In this document: piece by piece, positions 1 through 8,749 of the stretch
Numbering within the stretch: the first letter of the stretch is position 1
Layout: every line of letters begins with the position of its first letter
Origin: Competibacter sp963695105
GTDB lineage: Bacteria; Pseudomonadota; Gammaproteobacteria; Competibacterales; Competibacteraceae
Reading direction: 5' to 3'
Assembly: GCA_963695105.1 (NCBI GenBank)
Contig: CAVOGC010000010.1
Span: forward strand, 62,001-126,000
Length of the DNA stretch: 64,000 bases
The notes under the pieces: model-generated
Databases searched by the model: none
Told to the model about the DNA's origin: nothing
What the model saw: only the letters and a program-made list of their open reading frames with translations
Made by a program: the position numbers and the translations under genes

Positions 1-1
1 T

Positions 2-2761
2 CTGTACGAAAGCTTCCTGAGCGATCCGGAATCGGTCAGCGAGAATTGGCGGCGGTATTTCCGCGACATGCAATCGCAGACCCAGGGCGCCCGCGACGTC
101 GCGCACGGTCCGATCCGCGATTCCTTCGCCCACCTGGCCTTGCAGTCGAGGGCCGGCGTGGGGCGCATGCAGGCATTCAGCCCCGCCGCCGCCGAAAAAC
201 AGGCGTCGGTACTACGCATCATCAACGCCTATCGCACTCGCGGTCACAAAGCCGCCGATCTCGACCCGCTGCGCCTGCGCGATCGGCCGCCGGTGCCGGA
301 GCTGGATCCCGGTTATCACGGGCTGAGCGAGGCCGATATGGACGTGCTGTTCAATACCGGCTCGCTGGTGGCGTCCTCGCAGTGGTCGTTGCGCGAGATT
401 CTCGACCTGATCCGCGATGTGTACGTCGGCACCATCGGTTCCGAATACATGCACATCAACGACACCGCCGAGAAGCGCTGGATTCAGAAGCGGCTGGAGG
501 GGCAGCGCGCCCGGCTCGATCTCGAAGCCGGGCAGCGTCGGGAGTTGCTGCGCTGGCTGGTGGCCGCCGAAGGGCTGGAGCGCTATCTGCACACCCGCTA
601 CGTCGGCCAGAAGCGCTTCTCGCTGGAAGGCGGCGATAGCCTGATCCCGATGATGGACGAGATCGTCCAGTTGGCCGGCGCCCAGGGCGTGCGGGAGATC
701 GTGATCGGCATGGCCCACCGCGGTCGCCTCAACGTGCTGGTCAACATTATCGGCAAAGCCCCCAGCGAGCTGTTCGAGGAGTTCGAGGGCAAGCGGCGAG
801 TGGCCGAAAGCAGCACCGGCGACGTCAAGTACCACATGGGATTCTCCTCGGATGTCGAAACGCCCGGCGGCACGGTGCATTTGGCCCTGGCTTTCAACCC
901 CTCGCACCTGGAAATCGCCAATCCGGTGGTCGAGGGCTCGGTGCGCGCCCGCATGGAGCGCCGCCGCCCGCCCGGCGCGGAATTTCCGCCCCTGAACGCC
1001 GTGATGCCGTTGCTGATCCACGGCGACGCCGCTTTCGCCGGCCAGGGCGTGGTCATGGAGACCATGCAGTTCTCGCAGGTGCGCGGCTACCGCACCGGCG
1101 GCACCATTCACGTCGTCATCAACAACCAGATCGGTTTTACCACCAGCAACCCGCTGGATACTCGCTCGGCGCTGTACTGCACCGACGTGGCCAAGATGGT
1201 GCAGGCGCCGATCTTCCATGTGAACGGCGACGATCCCGAGGCGGTGCTGTTCGTCACCCGGCTGGCGGTCGAGTACCGGATGACCTTCAACAAGGATGTG
1301 GTCATCGACATGATCTGCTACCGGCGCCTGGGCCACAACGAGGCCGACGAGCCGGCCGCCACCCAGCCGATGATGTACAAGAAGATCCGGGCGCGTAAAA
1401 CCACGGCTACCCTGTACGCCGAGCGGTTGATTGCCGAAGGCGTGATCGCCGAGCAGGATTTTCAGGACATGCAGACCAAGTACCGCGACGACCTCGACGC
1501 CGGCCGCCAGGTGTCGCGACCGACGCAGCCTCCAGGCAAGGGACCCAATGCCATCGACTGGTCGGCGTTCAAAAACGAGGACTGGAGCCTCCCGGTGGAC
1601 ACCGCCGTACCGCTGGAGACCCTCCGCGATTTGTCCGAGCGGCTGCTGAAGGTGCCCGAAGGGCTCGAGATGCACTCGCGCGTGGCCAAGATCATGGACG
1701 ACCGCCGCAAGATGGCCGCCGGCGCCCTGCCGCTGGACTGGGGTTTCGCCGAGAATCTGGCCTACGCCACCCTGCTCAAGCAAGGCTATCAGGTGCGCAT
1801 TTCGGGTCAGGACTGTGGCCGCGGCACCTTTTTCCACCGCCATTCGGTGCTGCACAACCAGAAGGATGGCAGCAGCTACACGCCCCTGGCCAACCTGTAC
1901 CCCGGTCAGCCGACCTTCTTCGTGATCGACTCCATCCTGTCCGAGGAAGCGGTGCTGGGCTTCGAATACGGCTACACCACCGCCGAACCCAACGGGCTGG
2001 TGATCTGGGAAGGCCAGTTCGGCGATTTCGCCAACGGCGCGCAGGTGGTGATCGATCAGTTCATTTCTTCCGGCCAGACCAAGTGGGGCCGACTGTGCGG
2101 GCTAGTCATGCTGCTGCCGCACGGTTTCGAGGGCCAGGGTCCCGAGCACTCCTCGGCCCGGCTGGAGCGTTACCTGCAATTGTGCGCCGAGAACAACATG
2201 CAGGTGGTGGTGCCGTCGACCCCGGCCCAGTGCTTCCATATGCTGCGCCGGCAAATGCTGCGCCCGTTCCGCAAGCCGTTGATCGTCATGAGTCCCAAGA
2301 GCCTGTTGCGGCACCGGCTGGCGGTGAACAGCCTGGAGGATCTGACCGAGGGCTGTTTCCAGGAGATCATCGGCGAGATCGATCCCCACGATCCGTCGCA
2401 GGTCACCCGGCTGGTGTTCTGCAGCGGCAAGGTCTATTACGATTTATTGGAAGCGCGTCGCGAGCGGAAGCTGGAGCATGTCGCCGTCATCCGCATCGAA
2501 CAGCTTTATCCGTTCCCGCAAGCACTCTACAGCCAGCAACTGGAGCGTTACCCCAACGTCACCGACATTGCCTGGTGTCAGGAAGAACCCAAGAACCAGG
2601 GCGCCTGGTATCAAACCCTGCATCACTTGGAGCGGGGCCTGCGGTCGGACCAAAAGCTCCATTACGCGGGTCGCGAACCTTCGGCATCGCCGGCGGTGGG
2701 TTACTACAGCGTCCACGTCGAACAGCAGCAAACGCTCGTCAACCAGGCCCTGGGCCAATAA
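2..2761 (+). CDS. sucA: 2-oxoglutarate dehydrogenase E1 component, 5' end outside window
   Basis: Thiamine-diphosphate E1 subunit of the 2-oxoglutarate dehydrogenase complex of the TCA cycle; it decarboxylates 2-oxoglutarate and passes the succinyl group to SucB. The frame is open from base 2, before the first in-frame ATG at 68, and reads LYESFLSDPESVSENWRRYF, the normal N-terminal E1 motif, so the true start lies upstream and the gene is only cut by the window edge. About 919 residues are visible. Family signatures include MAHRGRLNVL, the cofactor-binding stretch FHVNGDDPEAV, NNQIGFTTS and the C-terminal EEPKNQGAW. It stops with TAA 50 bp before sucB on the same strand and is co-transcribed with sucB and lpd. 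Confidence 0.97.
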   Translation: MYESFLSDPESVSENWRRYFRDMQSQTQGARDVAHGPIRDSFAHLALQSRAGVGRMQAFSPAAAEKQASVLRIINAYRTRGHKAADLDPLRLRDRPPVPELDPGYHGLSEADMDVLFNTGSLVASSQWSLREILDLIRDVYVGTIGSEYMHINDTAEKRWIQKRLEGQRARLDLEAGQRRELLRWLVAAEGLERYLHTRYVGQKRFSLEGGDSLIPMMDEIVQLAGAQGVREIVIGMAHRGRLNVLVNIIGKAPSELFEEFEGKRRVAESSTGDVKYHMGFSSDVETPGGTVHLALAFNPSHLEIANPVVEGSVRARMERRRPPGAEFPPLNAVMPLLIHGDAAFAGQGVVMETMQFSQVRGYRTGGTIHVVINNQIGFTTSNPLDTRSALYCTDVAKMVQAPIFHVNGDDPEAVLFVTRLAVEYRMTFNKDVVIDMICYRRLGHNEADEPAATQPMMYKKIRARKTTATLYAERLIAEGVIAEQDFQDMQTKYRDDLDAGRQVSRPTQPPGKGPNAIDWSAFKNEDWSLPVDTAVPLETLRDLSERLLKVPEGLEMHSRVAKIMDDRRKMAAGALPLDWGFAENLAYATLLKQGYQVRISGQDCGRGTFFHRHSVLHNQKDGSSYTPLANLYPGQPTFFVIDSILSEEAVLGFEYGYTTAEPNGLVIWEGQFGDFANGAQVVIDQFISSGQTKWGRLCGLVMLLPHGFEGQGPEHSSARLERYLQLCAENNMQVVVPSTPAQCFHMLRRQMLRPFRKPLIVMSPKSLLRHRLAVNSLEDLTEGCFQEIIGEIDPHDPSQVTRLVFCSGKVYYDLLEARRERKLEHVAVIRIEQLYPFPQALYSQQLERYPNVTDIAWCQEEPKNQGAWYQTLHHLERGLRSDQKLHYAGREPSASPAVGYYSVHVEQQQTLVNQALGQ

Positions 2762-2811
2762 CCACCATGGCTTAGCCTAAAAAAACCCGGAACCCAAGGG
2801 AAACAAATACA

Positions 2812-4095
2812 ATGACCATAGAAGTAAAAGTCCCCGCTCTGCCTGAATCCGTTTCCGACGGTACTTTGGTCAACTGGAAGAAACAACCCGGCCAACCGGT
2901 GCGGCGGGGTGAAAACCTCGTGGATTTGGAGACCGACAAGGTCGTGTTGGACATTCCCGCCCCGGCGGACGGCGTGCTCGGTCCGATCCTGCGGCAGGAA
3001 GGCGACATCGTGACCACCGGCGACGTGATCGCCACGCTGGAAGAAGGCGCCCAGCCTTTGGCCGAAGCCCCCGCCGCGCCCGCTCCGGCGGCCGAGCCCG
3101 CCGCTCCCGCCGCCCCGACCCCGGCGGTGGCGGCGGAGGTGGATCTGGAAGGTTTGAGCCCAGCGGTGCGCCGCTTGGCCGCCGAGCAGGGACTGGATGT
3201 CGGCAAGATTGCGGGCAGCGGCCGCGGCGGCCGTGTGACCAAGGCCGACGTGCTGGCCTATATTGAGGCGCAGAAGCAAGGCCGGCCAGCCCCCGTCGCC
3301 GCCCCGACTCCCGCCCCGGCTTCCACCCCGGCCCCCGCGCCGGCTTCCGCGCCGGCTTCCGCGCCGGCCGCGCCGCTGCCGCCCGACGCCCTCGGTCGGC
3401 TGGAGCAGCGCGTACCGATGACCCGGTTGCGCGCCCGGATCGCCGAGCGGCTGCTGATGGCCAAAAACAGCACGGCCATGTTGACGACTTTTAATGAAAT
3501 CAACATGAAGCCGGTGATGGATCTACGCAGCCGCTACAAGGATCAGTTTGAAAAAACCCACAATGTCCGCCTGGGCTTTATGGGTTTCTTCGTCAAGGCG
3601 GTGATCGAGGCGCTTAAGCGCTATCCGGCGGTGAACGGCTCGATCGACGGCAACGACATCGTGTATCACGGTTACTACGATATCGGCATCGCGGTGTCCT
3701 CGCCGCGCGGCCTGGTGGTGCCGATCCTGCGCGACGCCGACCAGATGAGCCTGGCCGACATCGAGAAAGCGATCGGCGAGTTTGGCCAGAAGGCGAAAGA
3801 AGGGACCTTGACCGTCGAGGACATGACCGGCGGCACCTTTACCATTACCAACGGCGGCGTGTTCGGCTCGCTGATGTCCACGCCGATCCTCAACCCGCCG
3901 CAGAGCGGCATTCTCGGCATGCACGCCACCAAGGACCGGCCGGTGGCGGAGAACGGCCAGGTCGTGGTCCGGCCAATGATGTACGTGGCCCATTCCTACG
4001 ATCACCGCATTATCGACGGGCGCGAAGCCGTGATTTTCCTGGTCACCGTCAAGGAGTGCATTGAAGACCCGGCCCGACTGGTCTTGAACGTCTGA
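2812..4095 (+). CDS. sucB: Dihydrolipoyl succinyltransferase (E2 of 2-oxoglutarate dehydrogenase)
   Basis: Core acyltransferase of the 2-oxoglutarate dehydrogenase complex, 427 aa. One lipoyl domain (residues 1-75) carries the lipoylation motif ETDKVVLDI with Lys43. An Ala/Pro-rich linker follows, then a peripheral subunit-binding domain (about 115-152, SPAVRRLAAEQGLDVGKIAG), a second Ala/Pro linker built from short tandem repeats, and the catalytic domain (about 195-427) ending with the active-site motif YDHRIIDGRE. The single lipoyl domain and the position directly after sucA identify succinyl- rather than acetyltransferase. The spacer before lpd (102 bp) holds an imperfect inverted repeat but no terminator. 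Confidence 0.97.
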   Translation: MTIEVKVPALPESVSDGTLVNWKKQPGQPVRRGENLVDLETDKVVLDIPAPADGVLGPILRQEGDIVTTGDVIATLEEGAQPLAEAPAAPAPAAEPAAPAAPTPAVAAEVDLEGLSPAVRRLAAEQGLDVGKIAGSGRGGRVTKADVLAYIEAQKQGRPAPVAAPTPAPASTPAPAPASAPASAPAAPLPPDALGRLEQRVPMTRLRARIAERLLMAKNSTAMLTTFNEINMKPVMDLRSRYKDQFEKTHNVRLGFMGFFVKAVIEALKRYPAVNGSIDGNDIVYHGYYDIGIAVSSPRGLVVPILRDADQMSLADIEKAIGEFGQKAKEGTLTVEDMTGGTFTITNGGVFGSLMSTPILNPPQSGILGMHATKDRPVAENGQVVVRPMMYVAHSYDHRIIDGREAVIFLVTVKECIEDPARLVLNV

Positions 4096-4197
4096 GATGG
4101 GAAGAGGACAGGTATCGGGGTGAGTGCGCGGCGTTAGGTCTGCCCCCTGTCTCCTGTCCCTTGATCCCTATTTCCTATTCGCTGATAGGTGCAAGCA

Positions 4198-5631
4198 ATG
4201 GCAAAGACTTACGATGTGGTCGTCATCGGCGGCGGTCCCGCCGGCTACGTGGCGGCGATCCGCTGCGCGCAGCTCGGCCTGGAAACCGCCTGCGTGGAGC
4301 AGTGGATTAATTTCAAGGGCGATCCCGCCCTGGGCGGCACCTGTCTGAACGTGGGCTGCATCCCATCCAAGACCCTGCTCGAATCTTCCGAACAGTACCA
4401 TCACCTCAAGGAAGGCATCGAAAGCCACGGCATTCACGTCGAGGGCGTCAGGCTGGATCTCGACCGGATGATGGCGCGCAAGGAAGATATCGTGCTGCAA
4501 CTCACCAACGGCATCGGCGCCCTGTTCAAGGCCAACGGCGTCGAATGGCTGCAAGGTCACGGCAAGCTGCTGGCCGACCGGCAGGTGGAAATCACTCGCC
4601 ACGACGGTTCGGCCGACATGGTGAACGCCGACAACGTCATCATCGCCACCGGTTCCGTGCCGATCGATATCGGCGCCGCTCCGGTGGACAACGCCGAAGG
4701 CGTCATCGTGGACTCGACCGGCGCCCTGGATTTCCGCCAGGTGCCCGAAACCCTGGGCGTGATCGGCGCCGGCGTGATCGGCCTGGAACTGGGCAGCGTG
4801 TGGAACCGTTTGGGCGCCAAGGTCGTCATGCTGGAGGCGGTCGAGGATTTCCTGGCCCTGGCCGACCAGCAGATCGCCCGCGACGCGCTGCGCCAGTTCA
4901 AGAAACAGGGCCTGGACATCCGGCTCGGCACCCGCGTGATCGCCACCGAGGAAACTGGGGACGGTGTCAAGGTCCACTTCAAGGATAAGGACGGCGACCA
5001 TGAGATCGTGTTCGAGAAACTACTGGTGTCGGTGGGCCGACGGCCAAACACTGACAACGTCGCCGCTCCCGAGTCGGATCTGCTGTTCGGTGAACGGGGT
5101 TTTATCCACGTTAATGAGCATTGCGAGACCAACCTGCCCGGCGTGTACGCCATCGGCGACGTGGTGCGCGGGCCGATGCTGGCTCACAAGGGGTCGGAAG
5201 AAGGCGTCATGGTGGCCGAGATCATTGCCGGCCAATCCGGTCATCTGAACTACGACGCCATTCCCTGGGTGATCTACACCGATCCTGAGATCGCCTGGGT
5301 CGGCAAGACCGAGCAGGCGCTCAAGACCGAAGGCATCCCCTACAAGATCGGCACTTTCCCGTTCAGCGCCAACGGTCGCGCCAAGGCGATGGATGCCGCC
5401 ATCGGCATGGTCAAGATGCTGGCCCATGCGGAAACCGATGCGCTGCTGGGCTGCCATATCATCGGTCCCTACGCTTCCGAGTTGGTCCAGGAAGCGGTGC
5501 TGGCGATGGAGTTTCACGCCAGCAGTGAGGATTTGGCCCGGACCATCCATGGCCACCCGACTTTGTACGAGGCGATGCACGAGGCGGCGCTGTCCGTCCA
5601 TGGCCGCGCCCTGCACAAGATCAATACCTGA
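4198..5631 (+). CDS. lpd: Dihydrolipoyl dehydrogenase (E3)
   Basis: FAD disulfide oxidoreductase that reoxidises the dihydrolipoyl groups of E2 with NAD+, 477 aa. Visible features: N-terminal FAD-binding GGGPAGYVAA, redox disulfide GGTCLNVGCIPSK (Cys49, Cys54), NAD-binding GAGVIGLELGSVW, and the C-terminal catalytic His-Glu pair HGHPTLYEAMHEA. The ATG at 4198 is preferred over an in-frame GTG at 4189 because AGGT at 4187-4190 sits 7 nt before it, as a ribosome binding site should. It is the third gene of the sucA-sucB-lpd unit, followed by a rho-independent terminator 20 bp downstream. It probably also serves other 2-oxoacid dehydrogenases; no second E3 is seen here. Confidence 0.97.
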   Translation: MAKTYDVVVIGGGPAGYVAAIRCAQLGLETACVEQWINFKGDPALGGTCLNVGCIPSKTLLESSEQYHHLKEGIESHGIHVEGVRLDLDRMMARKEDIVLQLTNGIGALFKANGVEWLQGHGKLLADRQVEITRHDGSADMVNADNVIIATGSVPIDIGAAPVDNAEGVIVDSTGALDFRQVPETLGVIGAGVIGLELGSVWNRLGAKVVMLEAVEDFLALADQQIARDALRQFKKQGLDIRLGTRVIATEETGDGVKVHFKDKDGDHEIVFEKLLVSVGRRPNTDNVAAPESDLLFGERGFIHVNEHCETNLPGVYAIGDVVRGPMLAHKGSEEGVMVAEIIAGQSGHLNYDAIPWVIYTDPEIAWVGKTEQALKTEGIPYKIGTFPFSANGRAKAMDAAIGMVKMLAHAETDALLGCHIIGPYASELVQEAVLAMEFHASSEDLARTIHGHPTLYEAMHEAALSVHGRALHKINT

Positions 5632-5651
5632 AGTTTTTTCGGGAGTTGAGC

Positions 5652-5679
5652 AAAGGGCGCGCGCATCGCGCCCTTTTTT
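5652..5679 (+). terminator. Rho-independent terminator after lpd
   Basis: A perfect 10-bp stem, AAAGGGCGCG (5652-5661) against CGCGCCCTTT (5667-5676), closes a 5-nt loop CGCAT and runs into a T tract (5674-5679). It closes the sucA-sucB-lpd transcript. Confidence 0.93.
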
Positions 5680-5831
5680 GTTGCGCCGTCGAAAGTCGCG
5701 AGGGTTTCTCCGGGTCAGCCGGCCTGTCGACCCGATAGGGTTTTGTTTTTCTTACAAGAGGGATGCTGTTAAGATTTACAACAATCAGTGTTTTTTTAAC
5801 AACAAGCAGGGCTGGACTGGAGAAGATCATC

Positions 5832-6569
5832 ATGCTGACCGGTAAAAACACTTCGCCCGTGGCGGTGGTGACGGGCGCCAACCGCGGGCTGGGCCTGGAA
5901 ACGGCCCGGCAACTGGCCAAGCGCGATTTCCGCGTGCTTCTCACCAGTCGCAATGCGGGCAAGGGCGAAATGGCGCTGGAAAAATTGCTGGCCGAGGGCT
6001 TGGACGTGCTGTTCCAGCCGTTGGATGTTACCTCGGAAAACAGTGTCGCCGAACTGGGTGCATTCATTCACAGCCGCTGCGGCCGGGTGGATGTTCTGGT
6101 CAACAACGCCGGGGTTTTTCTCGACAGCCACGGTTCGGAAGACGCGGGCAACACCAGCGTGTTCAACGCCAGCCTGGAGACGCTGACGGCGACGCTGAAA
6201 ACCAACCTGTACGGCCCGCTGCTGCTGGCGCAGGAGCTGGCGCCGTTGATGAAGCAGCAGCACCATGGCCGCATCGTCAATGTTTCCAGCGGCATGGGTC
6301 AATTGAGCGAAATGGAAGGCAGGTCGCCGGCCTACCGGATTTCCAAAACCGCCTTGAACGCGCTGACGCGCATCCTGGCGGCCGAGACTCAGGGTTCCAA
6401 CATCCTGGTCAATTCGGTCTGTCCGGGCTGGGTGCGCACCGAAATGGGCGGCCCCGGCGCCGAGCGGACGGTGGAGGAGGGTGCTTCCGGCATCGTCTGG
6501 GCCGCCACCCTGCCGGACGATGGGCCGACCGGCGGTTTCTTCCGCGACGGAGAGCCGATTCCCTGGTGA
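5832..6569 (+). CDS. SDR-family oxidoreductase, carbonyl-reductase-like
   Basis: Short-chain dehydrogenase/reductase of 245 aa, soluble, probably NADP(H)-dependent. The Rossmann nucleotide motif TGANRGLG lies near the N-terminus, followed by NNAG, and the catalytic Ser and YRISK (Tyr-x3-Lys) in the segment NVSSGMGQLSEMEGRSPAYR. TGANRGLG and the overall layout resemble carbonyl reductases rather than fatty-acid FabG. The ATG at 5832 is chosen because GGAGA (5819-5823) lies 8 nt upstream; an in-frame start at 5763 would add 23 residues before the Rossmann fold. It is a single gene between the lpd terminator and the convergent HAD gene. The substrate cannot be told from sequence. Confidence 0.85.
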   Translation: MLTGKNTSPVAVVTGANRGLGLETARQLAKRDFRVLLTSRNAGKGEMALEKLLAEGLDVLFQPLDVTSENSVAELGAFIHSRCGRVDVLVNNAGVFLDSHGSEDAGNTSVFNASLETLTATLKTNLYGPLLLAQELAPLMKQQHHGRIVNVSSGMGQLSEMEGRSPAYRISKTALNALTRILAAETQGSNILVNSVCPGWVRTEMGGPGAERTVEEGASGIVWAATLPDDGPTGGFFRDGEPIPW

Positions 6570-6589
6570 GCCGGCGCTGGCGCCCCGTT

Positions 6590-7285
6590 TCAGGGATCGT
6601 CGTCTTCCCAACCCGCCAACACTTTTTCCAGTTCCGCCAGATTGCCGATTTCCGCTTCTGCTCGCGGACCGCCGGGCCAGTCCCGGCCGGCGCGATTGAC
6701 CCAGACCGTGCGGAAACCGGCTTGAGCCGCGCCGAAGACATCGTGTTCCGGGTCATCGCCGACATGGACGATCTGTTCGGGCCGCGCCGCCAGTCGTTGC
6801 CGAGCCAGTTCGAACATCAATGGTTCCGGTTTGGCCGCGCCCGCATCGATGGCGTTGAACGAGAAGGCAAAGACATCGTGCAAGCCGATCAACCGCAGAT
6901 CAGCGTTGCCGTTGGACAGGGACGCCAGCATATAGCGTCGGGCCAACCGCTCCAGGGTCGGCCGCACGTCCGCGAACGGTTCCACCGCGTTGCGGGCGGT
7001 GAAGAACACTTCAAACGCGCCTTCCACGTCGAACTCCCGATAACCGACCCGCCGCGCCGCCAGATTCAACGCCGCCTTGCGCAGCCAGGTACGGTCGTGG
7101 GCCATGTTCGGGCGGGCGGCGACCACCTCGGCCGATAAATCCCGCAGCTCCAGCGAAGTGAACTGCTCGGTCATGCGCGGGTAGCGCACCGCCAGCCAAT
7201 CGTGCAGCAACTGCTCGGCGCGTTCGACCACCGGCCAGATATCCCAGAGCGTGTCGTCCAGATCGAAAGTGATGGCTTTGATCAT
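6590..7285 (-). CDS. HAD-family hydrolase (YjjG/Gph-like phosphatase)
   Basis: Haloacid-dehalogenase-superfamily phosphatase, 231 aa. Motif I DLDDTLWD near the N-terminus supplies the nucleophilic and acid/base Asp; motif II is in LASLSNGN, and motifs III/IV in AKPEPLMF and HVGDDPEHDVFGA. A helical cap lies between motifs I and II, as in subclass I. This pattern suits phosphatases acting on small phosphorylated metabolites (YjjG- or phosphoglycolate-like). The start ATG (7285-7283) overlaps the metZ stop by 4 bp (ATGA), so it is translationally coupled to metZ. A much longer frame upstream is only the antisense frame of metZ and was trimmed. Confidence 0.85.
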   Translation of the reverse strand: MIKAITFDLDDTLWDIWPVVERAEQLLHDWLAVRYPRMTEQFTSLELRDLSAEVVAARPNMAHDRTWLRKAALNLAARRVGYREFDVEGAFEVFFTARNAVEPFADVRPTLERLARRYMLASLSNGNADLRLIGLHDVFAFSFNAIDAGAAKPEPLMFELARQRLAARPEQIVHVGDDPEHDVFGAAQAGFRTVWVNRAGRDWPGGPRAEAEIGNLAELEKVLAGWEDDDP

Positions 7286-8520
7286 CGAGCTGTCGCTTCT
7301 CCTCTGGCGGAAGAGAGACCGGGGTGAGGAGTGAGGCGCTGGAAGCCGCGTTCCAGATCGCGCTGGATGTCGGCGACCGTCTCCAGGCCCACCGAAATTC
7401 GCACCAGCCCCTCGCGGATGCCGGCGGTTTCGCGTTCTTGCGGGGTCAGCCGGCCGTGAGTGGTGGTGGCGGGGTGGGTGATGGTGGTCTTGGTGTCGCC
7501 CAGGTTGGCGGTGATCGAAATGAGCCGGGTGCTGTCGATCAGTGCCCAGGCCGCTTCCCGGCCGCCGCGCAGTTCGAACGAAACGATGCCGCCGAAACCG
7601 CTCTGTTGCCGCTTCGCCAGTTCGTGCTGCGGGTGCGAGGGCAGGCCGGGGTAATAGACCCGCTCCACCGCCGGCTGGGCCTCCAGCCAGCACGCCAAAT
7701 GCAGGGCTCCCTCGCTGTGGGCGCGCATCCGCAGGGACAGCGTTTCTAGCCCCTTGAGGAAAACCCAGGCGTTGAACGGGCTCAGGGTGGGGCCGGCGGT
7801 GCGCAGAAAACCGTAGATGTCGACACCGACCCGCTGTCGGTCGCCCACCACCGCGCCGCCGACGCAGCGACCCTGACCGTCCAGGTACTTGGTGGCGGAA
7901 TGGATCACCAGATCGGCGCCCAGTGGGAACGGTTGCTGCAAGGCGGGGGTGCAAAAACAGTTGTCCACCACCAGCAGGCAGCCGTGGGCGTGAGCAAGAT
8001 CGGCCAGTGCCCGGATGTCGGCCAGTTCCATCAGCGGATTGGACGGGGTTTCCAGGTAGAACAGCCGGGTTTCCGGGCGGATCGCGGCCTCCCAAGCGGC
8101 GAGGTCGGACAAGGGGACGTAGCCGGTGGCGATGCCAAACTTGCTCAAGTAGTTGGTGAACAGCGAAATCGTGCTGCCGAAGATGCTGTTGGCCGAGACG
8201 ATGTGGTCGCCGCTCTTCAGCAGCGCCATGCAGGTCGCCAGGATAGCCGCCATCCCGGAGGACGTGGCGATGCAGGTTTCACCGCCTTCCAGCGCCGCCA
8301 GCCGCTCCTGAAACACGCGCACGGTCGGATTGGTGAAGCGGGAATAGATGTTGCCTGTGATCGCGCCGCTGAAGCGGGCGGCGGCTTCGGCGGCATTGGC
8401 GAATACGAAGCTGGAAGTGGCGAAAATCGGTTCGGCATGTTCGCCTTCAAAGGTGCGCTGCTGGCCGGCGCGCACCGCCAGGCTGGCGAAACCGAGTTCG
8501 GGAGTGTCGTCGATGGACAT
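7282..8520 (-). CDS. metZ: O-succinylhomoserine sulfhydrylase
   Basis: PLP enzyme of methionine synthesis that makes homocysteine directly from O-succinylhomoserine and sulfide, 412 aa. Cys/Met-metabolism fold: N-terminal FASLAVRAGQQRTFEGEH and YSRFTNPTV, the PLP lysine in HSATKYLDGQGR, and the C-terminal LGDTKTTITHPATTTHGRL. This set of motifs matches MetZ of Pseudomonas more closely than cystathionine gamma-synthase or gamma-lyase. Its place after purF is the usual gammaproteobacterial order, but a terminator at 8601-8633 suggests it has its own promoter in the 229-bp gap. The HAD phosphatase gene follows with a 4-bp overlap. Confidence 0.93.
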   Translation of the reverse strand: MSIDDTPELGFASLAVRAGQQRTFEGEHAEPIFATSSFVFANAAEAAARFSGAITGNIYSRFTNPTVRVFQERLAALEGGETCIATSSGMAAILATCMALLKSGDHIVSANSIFGSTISLFTNYLSKFGIATGYVPLSDLAAWEAAIRPETRLFYLETPSNPLMELADIRALADLAHAHGCLLVVDNCFCTPALQQPFPLGADLVIHSATKYLDGQGRCVGGAVVGDRQRVGVDIYGFLRTAGPTLSPFNAWVFLKGLETLSLRMRAHSEGALHLACWLEAQPAVERVYYPGLPSHPQHELAKRQQSGFGGIVSFELRGGREAAWALIDSTRLISITANLGDTKTTITHPATTTHGRLTPQERETAGIREGLVRISVGLETVADIQRDLERGFQRLTPHPGLSSARGEATAR

Positions 8521-8600
8521 GTCTGGGCGTCTCCGCGGTAAACAGGGGGTTGTAAAATCGCCGTGGAGCGCCCTGATGGCGCCGGCGGCGCGCGGGCATG

Positions 8601-8633
8601 AAAAAAACCCGCTCGGTGGGACGGCCCAGGCAG
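8601..8633 (-). terminator. Probable rho-independent terminator after purF
   Basis: Read on the minus strand, an outer stem CCTGC(C)T / AGCGGG encloses an inner hairpin TGGG-CCGT-CCCA and is followed directly by seven T (8607-8601). It lies 117 nt past the purF stop and 80 nt before the metZ start, so it should separate the trp-purF transcript from metZ. The outer stem has one bulge and a G-U pair. Confidence 0.6.
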
Positions 8634-8749
8634 GTTCAACCCGCTTTAGCGAAATTTGTTAAGCGCCTGCAAGCTGAGAACTCAAATCGGCGCTGGGAAG
8701 CAAGCTTAGAAGGTCAGCGCCGTGCTGTCAAAAAGACCAAGCGCCGCGC

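Noticed and set aside
4096..4197. Imperfect inverted repeat between sucB and lpd
   Set aside because: Several mismatches and no T tract; lpd is expected to be co-transcribed, so I do not call it a terminator.
8689..8721. GGCGCTG...CAGCGCC hairpin between purF and metZ
   Set aside because: A 7-bp stem with a 19-nt loop and no T run; the hairpin at 8601-8633 is a better terminator.
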